DNA of 64,000 nt from contig JAMIIV010000199.1 of assembly GCA_035913415.1 (NCBI GenBank), positions 1 through 64,000 on the forward strand. The letters run 5' to 3'. Below are positions 55,579-63,871 of this stretch, one piece after another. The notes beneath the pieces were generated by a model that was given only the letters and a program-made list of their open reading frames with translations, made no database searches and was not told the DNA's origin. Position numbers and translations under genes: made by a program. Position 1 is the first letter of the stretch. Each line of letters begins with the position of its first letter. Source of the stretch: UBA5070 sp035913415 (lineage in GTDB: Bacteria > Fibrobacterota > Fibrobacteria > UBA5070).

Positions 55579-55861
55579 GGATGCCCCCCCACGGCTTCGC
55601 GGTTATTTGACGCGGCTGTTTTTAGAGGTGCGAGCAGGAGTGTACATCGGTGAGTATTCGGCCCGTACACGCGAGAGGATTTGGGCTGTGGTAGAGAAGG
55701 AAATTGGAACGGGCAATGCCGTGATCGCGTGGTCGGTTCCGAATGACGCAGGATTCGACTTCGACACCTGTGGAGAAAACCGACGGATTCCTGTACAACT
55801 GGATGGGTTGAAACTTGTCCAGTTTTTGCCGTTTCTGGCTGGCACTTCCGAGGCAACATAG
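55559..55861 (+). CDS. cas2: Cas2 (type I-E)
   Basis: A 100-residue Cas2e: MLVIVLEDAPPRLRGYLTRL followed by EVRAGVYIGEYSARTRERIW. It is the structural partner of Cas1 in spacer acquisition. It is a plain Cas2 without the DnaQ domain seen fused in some type I-E systems; a separate DnaQ-like gene lies beyond the array. The ATG lies inside the end of cas1, and TAG (55859-55861) is followed directly by the leader. Confidence 0.95.
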   Translation: MLVIVLEDAPPRLRGYLTRLFLEVRAGVYIGEYSARTRERIWAVVEKEIGTGNAVIAWSVPNDAGFDFDTCGENRRIPVQLDGLKLVQFLPFLAGTSEAT

Positions 55862-55942
55862 GCGGGTATCTTTGACACCTCGGGTTTGGTAGAATTTTGG
55901 CCGCTTTGTAAGTTGGCCTACTGCTTTGACTTGCGTCGAAGC
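55862..55942 (+). promoter_or_regulatory. CRISPR leader
   Basis: 81 nt between the cas2 stop and the first repeat, more AT-rich than the array. It contains TTGACA (55872-55877) and TAGAAT (55890-55895), but the 12-nt spacing between them is too short for a standard promoter, so the start of array transcription is uncertain. The leader end is fixed by repeat orientation (as in E. coli) and by the decayed repeats at the other end. Confidence 0.75.
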
Positions 55943-58900
55943 CTGTTCCCCGCACACGCGGGGATGAACCGTTGATGAAGAGGTGGTTTCCGTCAAAACG
56001 GGACTGTTCCCCGCACACGCGGGGATGAACCGGAAGAGAGGGAGGATTGATCTTTAGGCAACCTCTGTTCCCCGCACACGCGGGGATGAACCGACGCCCT
56101 GGCGATAGGTGTCAACCTGTTGCCACTGTTCCCCGCACACGCGGGGATGAACCGGTTCTCTCTCCTGCGTCTGCAACCTCGCAAACCTGTTCCCCGCACA
56201 CGCGGGGATGAACCGGTCGCGGTCAAGGGGCGCAACGGGCAGGTCTCCTGTTCCCCGCACACGCGGGGATGAACCGTCAGCGTAAAGCTCGGCAGCCCCC
56301 ATGGCGGACTGTTCCCCGCACACGCGGGGATGAACCGCGCGGATTTCGAGGGTCTCGGTCGTGATCTCCCTGTTCCCCGCACACGCGGGGATGAACCGAT
56401 CCCGCGCCCCGTGCTCGTCGCAGGGTGGGACTGTTCCCCGCACACGCGGGGATGAACCGCGGCCTCCCACCACGACAGCGGAGGAGCTTGCCTGTTCCCC
56501 GCACACGCGGGGATGAACCGATCAAGCGCGAGGCCATCGAAGAGAAGCTGGCCTGTTCCCCGCACACGCGGGGATGAACCGGATTCGACCTGCCGGAACT
56601 CCAGACGATCCAGCTGTTCCCCGCACACGCGGGGATGAACCGGTTTCAGAGGATGGCGCTACCGATGGGCGCGGCTGTTCCCCGCACACGCGGGGATGAA
56701 CCGGACAATCCCTGGTTTCTCAATTCTTCGATCCGCTGTTCCCCGCACACGCGGGGATGAACCGAACGAGGACAGGAACCGCTTCACGGGCAGGGCCTGT
56801 TCCCCGCACACGCGGGGATGAACCGACGAGTTCTGGAAATGGGTATGCTCATGGGCCCTGTTCCCCGCACACGCGGGGATGAACCGGTGGCGGACATGTT
56901 CGTGGGCTCCATCAAGGCCTGTTCCCCGCACACGCGGGGATGAACCGCTCTCAATGCGTCCGAAGAGGCGACTCTTGCGCTGTTCCCCGCACACGCGGGG
57001 ATGAACCGCCGATGGCATACGACTCGTCAAAATCCGTCGCCTGTTCCCCGCACACGCGGGGATGAACCGCCCGCTGGATGGACGCCAACGGCTACGACCT
57101 GCTGTTCCCCGCACACGCGGGGATGAACCGGGGCTACCTGCCGGGATCGAGTACTACGGTCGCTGTTCCCCGCACACGCGGGGATGAACCGGTGACCCAG
57201 CATAAGCCCCGGATGGCCGGCTCCTGTTCCCCGCACACGCGGGGATGAACCGAGGAGGGGCTCGACGATGCGATGTTCCCCGCCCTGTTCCCCGCACACG
57301 CGGGGATGAACCGGCGGCCTACGATTTCTCCGGCCAGGTCAAGGACTGTTCCCCGCACACGCGGGGATGAACCGAGTGACCAATTGTGTCACACCTGACG
57401 TTTGCACTGTTCCCCGCACACGCGGGGATGAACCGTGTTACATCGACCAGGTGCTCTGACTGACTAGCTGTTCCCCGCACACGCGGGGATGAACCGGTCG
57501 GCCGATATACGGTACCCTTTCCGGGAGCCTGTTCCCCGCACACGCGGGGATGAACCGGTCATTTCGCGCCCTTAGCAGGAATGTGGCGACTGTTCCCCGC
57601 ACACGCGGGGATGAACCGCATGAGCAACCACGAAATGCCCCCGCAGGCCACTGTTCCCCGCACACGCGGGGATGAACCGGTCACCACGTCGAAAGAATGG
57701 TTCTCCATGCGCTGTTCCCCGCACACGCGGGGATGAACCGCCTGATCCCGTACCTGCAGAAAGCGGCGGACCCTGTTCCCCGCACACGCGGGGATGAACC
57801 GTCCCAGGACCCCGTCCTGGACCTCGTGTCCTGCTGTTCCCCGCACACGCGGGGATGAACCGACGCGGAGGTTATCACCGAGACGCAGGACGCCCTGTTC
57901 CCCGCACACGCGGGGATGAACCGAAGCAGCGCGATACCGTGGCCACCACGCGCCCCTGTTCCCCGCACACGCGGGGATGAACCGCTCGGGCGGTCGGTGG
58001 TGAGCCCGATGGCGGACTGTTCCCCGCACACGCGGGGATGAACCGGCCAGCATAGCGTTGTTCGGAGTGTCACCAAACTGTTCCCCGCACACGCGGGGAT
58101 GAACCGTCTCCGGTGATGGGGTCCGGGAATACCGGGTTCTGTTCCCCGCACACGCGGGGATGAACCGCTGTCCCATGGCCTCGCGGATTCCGTCATCGCC
58201 TGTTCCCCGCACACGCGGGGATGAACCGGCGTAGGCGGACTGGATCGCGGCGTCCTTGGCCTGTTCCCCGCACACGCGGGGATGAACCGGTTGCCGAGGC
58301 CGGAGCCACCGATGGGCGCGGCTGTTCCCCGCACACGCGGGGATGAACCGAGGTTAAATGGATCATTGAGCACTGTTCCCCGCACACGCGGGGATGAACC
58401 GGCATGCCGTCCGTCGGAGACACCAGGGCGAAGCTGTTCCCCGCACACGCGGGGATGAACCGGTCGAACGGGAAACCAGGAATCACCCAATCGACTGTTC
58501 CCCGCACACGCGGGGATGAACCGGGGTGCTCACTCTTTGGGACGGGTGGTCCCTGCTGTTCCCCGCACACGCGGGGATGAACCGAGGGCGAGAGAGCATC
58601 TGCCGCTCTCGCCATCCTGTTCCCCGCACACGCGGGGATGAACCGCTCGACCGGAGGGTAAACTTCCGAAGGAAGTGCTGTTCCCCGCACACGCGGGGAT
58701 GAACCGATCAATTTCGAAAAGGTCTACCTGGACTGGGCCTGTTCCCCGCACACGCGGGGATGAACCGGCGAACGCCCCCGGCGGATGTTCGGCCGAGTAC
58801 TGTTCCCCGCACACGCGGGGATGAACCGCGGAGGAAACCCACGGCCTTTCCCGCGAGGTCCTGTTCCCCGCACACGCGGGGATGAACCGGCTCGAGCCCT

Positions 58901-59438
58901 GCGCGTGCGCGACGACCTGCCCTGTTCCCCGCACACGCGGGGATGAACCGTGACCCTACCAGAGCCACCAAGGATAGTAGGGCTGTTCCCCGCACACGCG
59001 GGGATGAACCGAACAGGACCGTCACGCCGAGAATCACGGCGAACTGTTCCCCGCACACGCGGGGATGAACCGGGCCACCTCGGCGGGAGTCCCCACCATT
59101 GCAACTGTTCCCCGCACACGCGGGGATGAACCGAAGTAGCCAATCATGACGGAAACCATCCTTGACTGTTCCCCGCACACGCGGGGATGAACCGGAGGTC
59201 ACCCCGGCCACGGATCTGGGCTACCTCTGTTCCCCGCACACGCGGGGATGAACCGTTCGGGAGGCGTGCGCGCTGGTCACGCAGGGACTGTTCCCCGCAC
59301 ACGCGGGGATGAGGAGCGACGTACTCAGTCCAAGTGATCGATGCAGGCCTGTTCCCCGCACACGCGGGGATGAACCGTTCTTCCCCAACGTTGCAGTCCG
59401 GAAGGTCGCCTGTTCCCCGCACACGCGGGGATCAACCG
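55943..59438 (+). CRISPR. Type I-E CRISPR array, 58 repeats and 57 spacers
   Basis: 29-nt repeats with core CCCCGC-ACAC-GCGGGG, starting CTGTT and ending GATGAACCG, at a strict 61-nt period (32-nt spacers). One spacer is only 22 nt (58351-58372). The last three repeats include two degenerate ones: 59288-59316 has three changes at positions 26-28, and the terminal repeat 59410-59438 has G24C. Spacers 12 and 39 (at 56643 and 58290) agree at 26 of 32 positions. Open frames on the minus strand across the array are artefacts of the 61-nt period. The array is transcribed rightward from the leader. Confidence 0.98.
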
Positions 59439-59477
59439 GTCACGGTGGAACGGCAATGGTACATGCGGCAATTTCGA

Positions 59478-59510
59478 GGTGATTCTCCAACAAGTTGTTG
59501 GAGAATCACC
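59478..59510. repeat. 33-bp palindrome just after the array
   Basis: Arms of 15 nt, GGTGATTCTCCAACA and its exact complement, around AGT; with A-T pairing it is a near-continuous palindrome. It lies 39 nt after the last repeat. There is no T-run. It could end the pre-crRNA transcript as a hairpin or be a protein-binding site or remnant of mobile DNA. Confidence 0.8.
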
Positions 59511-60111
59511 GTGAGGCAGGATTGTCGCCGGACACCCAAAGTGATTCGCCTCGGATGTTGATAAAGAAGCCTGTGGGCTGGTGGTAGCCACCCCATGCGA
59601 AGCCGCCTACGAATGGATAGGCAGGAGCAGTTGCGATCGATGCTGTCGACTGGATGGTCGGTTCGTTGGATCCGCGAAGCGCCCCCAATTCACTCCATGA
59701 CGATACCCAGTTCCGGCGCGGCCGGCCCTGGCGCCGCAAAGTGATATGAATGCGTCCGCCGACGAATCCACGTCGGCGGACGCCACCTCCCTCCATGGTT
59801 TGCCGCGCGGTCCATCTCGCCCCGGTAGAAAGTGATCCAAATGTGCTCGCCTGGCCATCGTCGGATCCGCTGCGTCCCCGCACGCACAGCGAGCACCTCA
59901 ATGAGACGGGGGGTATTGCCGCGTGGAGCGATCACAAGGAGAATTGGTCCCAATGGATATATCCCCGGGAGGCAAATCGAACCTCGGCGGTTGCCCCACC
60001 CCCGATTCGCATCCATGCCGGCCAGCAGTGGGCTCCGCCCCGACCTATCTTGCTCCCAGGCGACGGGCGGGCGGAAATCGACCGTGCCCTGTCGCATCCA
60101 GGAAGCGGATC
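59511..60111. other. Intergenic region, possible decayed minus-strand ORF
   Basis: Two overlapping minus-strand frames (59506-59901 and 59690-60097) contain protein-like stretches such as GFAWGGYHQPTGFFINIRG and IYPLGPILLVIAPRGNTP. They could be parts of one gene broken by a frameshift near 59790, but neither has a start with a ribosome site. I do not claim a gene. The promoter of the exonuclease gene should lie at the right end. Confidence 0.3.
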
Positions 60112-60768
60112 ATGAAGCACGATACAACGAATGCCCTGGCCGACACGGTCGTGGTTCTGGACTTCGAGACGACCGGCTTGTCGCCGGATCAAGGGGATCG
60201 CGCCATCGAGATCGGAGCGGTGAAGATCGTCGACGGAGTTTTTGTCGAGCGCTTCCAGAAGCTCATGAATCCCGGCTTCGCGATCAGCGGCTTCATCTCC
60301 CAGTATACGGGCATCACCAACGCGATGTTGAGGGGTGCTGCCCCGTGCCGCGAGGTCATGGCAGAATTCCACGAATTTCTGGGGGATCACAACGTGGTCG
60401 CCCACAACGCATCCTTCGATCGGAAGTTTCTGGATGCGGAATTCTCCAGGATTTCCAGATCGTATGCCGGGAAGTTTTCCTGCTCGATGCTGCTCGCGCG
60501 CCGCATGATCCAGGACGCGAGGAACCACCAGCTCGAAACCTTGGTCCGGCACCTGAACATCGAAGCCGAAGGGGCTTTCCACCGCGCGCTGTACGATGCG
60601 GAAATGGCGGGCAAGATCTGGCTGGCCATGCTCGAACGCATTGCCGCACACGCCGAACTCGATGCGGTCCCCTTCGATCTGGCGGAAAAGCTGTGCAAGG
60701 CGAGCAAGCCCAATGTGGGGACCCTGCTCAAGACCTGGGCCTGCTCCCGCAAGGCTGTGGTGGCCTGA
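60112..60768 (+). CDS. DnaQ-like DEDDh 3'-5' exonuclease
   Basis: A 218-residue exonuclease with all catalytic motifs: ExoI VVVLDFETTGLSP (D17, E19), ExoII VVAHNASFDRKFLD (near 97) and ExoIII HRALYDAEMAGKIW (His and Asp near 157-162). This is the epsilon/PolC-like stand-alone type. AGGA lies about 9 nt before the ATG. It could be a DNA-repair or proofreading nuclease. Its position beside a type I-E array whose Cas2 lacks the fused DnaQ seen elsewhere suggests that it may trim prespacers; this is an inference from context only. Confidence 0.88.
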   Translation: MKHDTTNALADTVVVLDFETTGLSPDQGDRAIEIGAVKIVDGVFVERFQKLMNPGFAISGFISQYTGITNAMLRGAAPCREVMAEFHEFLGDHNVVAHNASFDRKFLDAEFSRISRSYAGKFSCSMLLARRMIQDARNHQLETLVRHLNIEAEGAFHRALYDAEMAGKIWLAMLERIAAHAELDAVPFDLAEKLCKASKPNVGTLLKTWACSRKAVVA

Positions 60769-61002
60769 ACCGCGAGCGCGGGGGCAGAAGGCAAAACGAG
60801 TCACGTCGATCGCCTCGACGAACCGAGCCTTCCGGTTCATGCCTCCATGTCACCCTGCACGTGGGGGGGGGAGATGGGGATCCTTCGCGCTGCGAACGAA
60901 TGGGGAGGGATGGCCGCCCTCGCACCGCCACGAGGGATGGGAGCGAAGCTACTCTTCCTTTCCTTCCAAGTCGCCCAGTTCCCCACCACGATGGAATTCC
61001 CC

Positions 61003-62145
61003 ATGAATTTCCCCCTGCCCCGATGCTCCCTCTTGGCGCTGCTCGCGGGCTTGGTTTCCGTTCCCACCGATTCTGCCGACATCCAGTTGTCCGGGACGGT
61101 CACGGATCTGTCGGGGAGCGTCCTCCCCGGTGCCGGTGTCGTTCTGGTCGGGGCCGGCAATGCCACGAGCGCCGGCGCGATCGGACGCTGGAGCATCTCC
61201 GGAAAGCCGACAGGTATTGTCGCCCAGACAAGGACGCCCGCGAGGAAGGTCGCGAGTCACCTCGAGTTGGTGGGAAGCCATCTGCGATTGCGCATGGACG
61301 GCGCGGACGCGCTGGGCCGGAAATCCCAGGGGTTGGTCGGGATGGAGAATGCCGCACCCAACCCCGGAGAAACGGTCGGAGCGCTCCGTGCGGCGGTGCC
61401 CGAGGTGCTGGATACCCTGTTGTACTCCTGGAAAGGAATCGTGCGTGCGCGAGTGGGAATCACATCGCTTGTTGCGGGCGACCTGGGAACGCAAGCGATA
61501 GACACTTCGACGGGCTCGTTCAGTCCGGGTTCCCTGAGTTATGAGGGACAGATCTACAGGACGGTGATGGTCGGGAGTCAGACCTGGATGGCGCAGAACC
61601 TGAACTTCAAACCCGCCGGCGCCGATTCGGGGTGGTGTCCCGGAGCGGAGGGGCAAAAGACGCCGGGAGAGGCCGCGAGTTGTGCCGAATTCGGTCGATT
61701 GTACACCTGGGCCACCCTGATGAAACTATCCGACACATGCAATTTCAAGGTTTGCGCGAGTCAAGTCCAGGCAAGGCACCAGGGAATCTGTCCAAAGGGT
61801 TGGCGCGTGCCGAGTGACGCCGATTGGGCGATGCTCGTGGCCTTCGTGGAGCGGGATGTACGCGTGGGGAGCGACAACGGAGGGCTCGCGTTGAAATCCA
61901 CGACAGGATGGATCGATGGCGGCGAAAACGGTCTGGATTTCCACGACTTTGGCGGACTGCCAGCGGGCTACCGAGACTCGGACAGCTCATTCTCGAGTGC
62001 CGACAGTTACACCCGGTGGTGGAGCGCCACCGAGGCCGGCGGCGGCTATGCGTGGCTTCGAGGCTTGAGGTTCTACAGTCCCTATGTCGAGACCGACTTC
62101 GTCTATAAAACAGGGGCGCTCTCGGCCCGTTGCCTGAAGGACTGA
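61003..62145 (+). CDS. Secreted FISUMP-domain protein
   Basis: A 380-residue protein with signal peptide (MNFPLPRCSLLALLAGLVSV). Residues 25-75 are a carboxypeptidase-regulatory-like unit (LSGTVTDLSGSVLPGAGVVL). The C-terminal 210 residues are the FISUMP domain: YRTVMVGSQTWMAQNLNFKP, CAEFGRLYTWATLMKL, ICPKGWRVPSDADWAMLV, LPAGYRDSDSSFSS, WWSATEAGGGYAW and SARCLKD at the end. The family is a large secreted group first seen in Fibrobacter succinogenes; role unknown. An ATG at 60991 is an alternative start. Confidence 0.9.
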   Translation: MNFPLPRCSLLALLAGLVSVPTDSADIQLSGTVTDLSGSVLPGAGVVLVGAGNATSAGAIGRWSISGKPTGIVAQTRTPARKVASHLELVGSHLRLRMDGADALGRKSQGLVGMENAAPNPGETVGALRAAVPEVLDTLLYSWKGIVRARVGITSLVAGDLGTQAIDTSTGSFSPGSLSYEGQIYRTVMVGSQTWMAQNLNFKPAGADSGWCPGAEGQKTPGEAASCAEFGRLYTWATLMKLSDTCNFKVCASQVQARHQGICPKGWRVPSDADWAMLVAFVERDVRVGSDNGGLALKSTTGWIDGGENGLDFHDFGGLPAGYRDSDSSFSSADSYTRWWSATEAGGGYAWLRGLRFYSPYVETDFVYKTGALSARCLKD

Positions 62146-62462
62146 GTGCGGCGACCTCCGGCCAGATGGGGGGCGTTTGTGCGATCCGGCAGAATCTCGA
62201 GGTGTCGCGGCGCTGCGCGTGCCTGCTTTGGGCATCGCGAATCCATCCGGCTCCTCCATTGGGGAGGGAATCACGACCCTCGATTCTTCGGAGTTGCGCG
62301 ACTCGACCACCGGGATAGTCACCACGGCAATCCTACTGGCTCAACCCATCCTCGACGAATGTGCCAGGAAGGCCCGCCATGCCTGCAGTTCTCTGGGTAG
62401 ATTGTCGAGCATATCCTCCACTTTCCCAGGGGTCTCCATTGTTCCACCGGAATCGAATCGCG
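62146..62462. other. Intergenic region upstream of the lipoprotein/radical SAM pair
   Basis: 317 bases without a convincing gene. A fragment resembling the dispersed repeat (GCGACTCGACCACCGGGA) lies near 62296. The promoter of the lipoprotein/radical SAM operon should be here, but no -35/-10 pair stands out. Confidence 0.45.
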
Positions 62463-62756
62463 ATGGTCCGCCAGGTCGAATCCTTCGTCCTGGCTCTGTT
62501 CGGCCTGCTGTGGGCCACCAACCTCGGTGGTTGCATGGCGGAGCCCGCGGCCAAATACGGGTGCCCCCCGACCGCCTGCAGTCCCGACGACACCATCGTC
62601 GTGAAATATGGCGCGCCCGAGCCTGTGGATACCATCCTGGCCAAGTACGGAGCCCCCACGCCTCCCGATTCGATGATCGCGCGCTACGGGATCCCCATGC
62701 CGGTGGACACCATCACCGTCAGGTACGGCGTTCCCGGGACGGGCCCCTCCACTTGA
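62463..62756 (+). CDS. Repeat lipoprotein, putative substrate of the adjacent radical SAM enzyme
   Basis: A 97-residue protein. Signal peptide and perfect lipobox LGGC (Cys24) end in MAEPAAKYG. The whole mature part is tandem units with consensus [KR]YG[AIV]P-x-P-x-D-[ST]-[IM]: Tyr-Gly at residues 32, 49, 62, 75 and 88, the last four exactly 13 apart. The first unit carries two extra cysteines (C34, C39). There is no other domain. TGA at 62754-62756 overlaps the TTG start of the radical SAM gene. Lipoproteins paired with this enzyme type in Bacteroidetes carry YG-P motifs before a folded domain; here only repeats remain. Modification of the repeats is inferred. Confidence 0.75.
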   Translation: MVRQVESFVLALFGLLWATNLGGCMAEPAAKYGCPPTACSPDDTIVVKYGAPEPVDTILAKYGAPTPPDSMIARYGIPMPVDTITVRYGVPGTGPST

Positions 62757-63871
62757 GTTCGGGCGTGCTCGAGCCCTCGCTCGCGCAGAAGCTCGGGCTG
62801 GAAGTGTACCGGGCCCATCGCGCGCTCCAGACGCGTTCGCACCAGTTGCGCTACTTCTTCTGGGAATGCACCCTGCGGTGCAATCTTTCGTGCAGCCATT
62901 GCGGGAGCGAGTGCATCACGACAAGCCAGGTCCCCGACATGCCGCGGGAGGAGTTCCTGGCGGTCCTTGACAAGATCCGTCCCCACATCGATCCCGCGCG
63001 CACCCTGATCGTCGTGACGGGAGGCGAGCCCCTGGTGCGCACGGACCTCGAAGCCTGCGGCGCTGCCTTCCGCGACCGCGGCTTCCCCTGGGGGATGGTC
63101 ACCAACGGCTGGGCCATGACCGAAGAGCGCTGGAAGGGACTGGTGGATTCCGGCCTGCGCTCCCTCACCGTGAGTCTCGACGGGCTTGAAGCGACGCACG
63201 ACGCCTTTCGCCGCCGCAAGGGATCGTGGAGGCGCGCCGTGCAGGCGCTCTCGTACGCTGCCGCCACCACCGGGCTCACCTTCGACGCCATGACCACCAC
63301 CACGCCGGCGAGTCTCCCCGAACTGTCCCGCATCCGTGACATGCTGGTCGAGATGGGCGTCAAAAACTGGCGCCTGGACATGGTCTTCCCCAAGGGACGG
63401 GCCGCCTCCGACCCCTCGTTGTTCCTCTCCGACGCGCAGTACCTGGAAATGCTGGAGTTCATCCGGGTCACGCGCGAGAGCGCCTCCATCCATGTGCAGT
63501 GCGGTTGCGACGGATATTTCGGCAAGCTCGAAGGCCAGGTGCGCGACACCCCGTTCTTCTGCCGGGCCGGCATCAACATCGGATCGGTGTTGTGCGACGG
63601 CTCCATCTCGGCGTGTCCCAGCCTGCGCGCCGATTACATCCAGGGCAACATTCGCACCGATGATTTCCTGGAGGTCTGGAACAACCGGTTCGGCGTGATG
63701 CGGGATCGCACCTGGGCCAAAACCGGGGTTTGCGCCGATTGCGGCGACTGGAAGTACTGCCACGGCAACGGACTCCATTTGCGCGACGAGACGACGGGCG
63801 AACTCGCCTTCTGCCACAAGAAGCGTGTCGAGGCCGCGATGACCTCGGAGGGATGCCCCTCCGGAAGCTGA
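62753..63871 (+). CDS. Radical SAM/SPASM enzyme of the rSAM/lipoprotein type
   Basis: A 372-residue enzyme. The SAM cluster is C43-x3-C47-x2-C50 in ECTLRCNLSCSHC; VVTGGEPLVRTDLE, MVTNGWAMTEERW and LTVSLDGLEATHDAFR complete the radical SAM barrel. The C-terminal SPASM-like region has Cys in FFCRAGINIGSVLCDGSISACPS and GVCADCGDWKYCHGNGLHLRDE. Order and wording are those of the rSAM/lipoprotein-system family (TIGR04133-like) known from Bacteroidetes. Start was set at TTG 62753 because it overlaps the lipoprotein stop (TTGA); an upstream extension in this frame is antiframe sequence. It probably modifies the upstream lipoprotein. Confidence 0.85.
   Translation: MSSGVLEPSLAQKLGLEVYRAHRALQTRSHQLRYFFWECTLRCNLSCSHCGSECITTSQVPDMPREEFLAVLDKIRPHIDPARTLIVVTGGEPLVRTDLEACGAAFRDRGFPWGMVTNGWAMTEERWKGLVDSGLRSLTVSLDGLEATHDAFRRRKGSWRRAVQALSYAAATTGLTFDAMTTTTPASLPELSRIRDMLVEMGVKNWRLDMVFPKGRAASDPSLFLSDAQYLEMLEFIRVTRESASIHVQCGCDGYFGKLEGQVRDTPFFCRAGINIGSVLCDGSISACPSLRADYIQGNIRTDDFLEVWNNRFGVMRDRTWAKTGVCADCGDWKYCHGNGLHLRDETTGELAFCHKKRVEAAMTSEGCPSGS

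Noticed and set aside
55872..55895. TTGACA...TAGAAT as a standard array promoter
   Set aside because: Both hexamers are good, but 12 nt between them is too short for sigma-70; kept only as a note under the leader.
55993..59424. Many minus-strand open frames over the CRISPR array
   Set aside because: Each repeats phrases such as SSPRVRGT and RFIPACAGN, which are just translated repeats at a 61-nt period.
62177..62752. N-terminal extension of the radical SAM frame
   Set aside because: This part lies antiframe over the lipoprotein gene and intergenic DNA, with low-complexity translation; the conserved enzyme begins after 62753.
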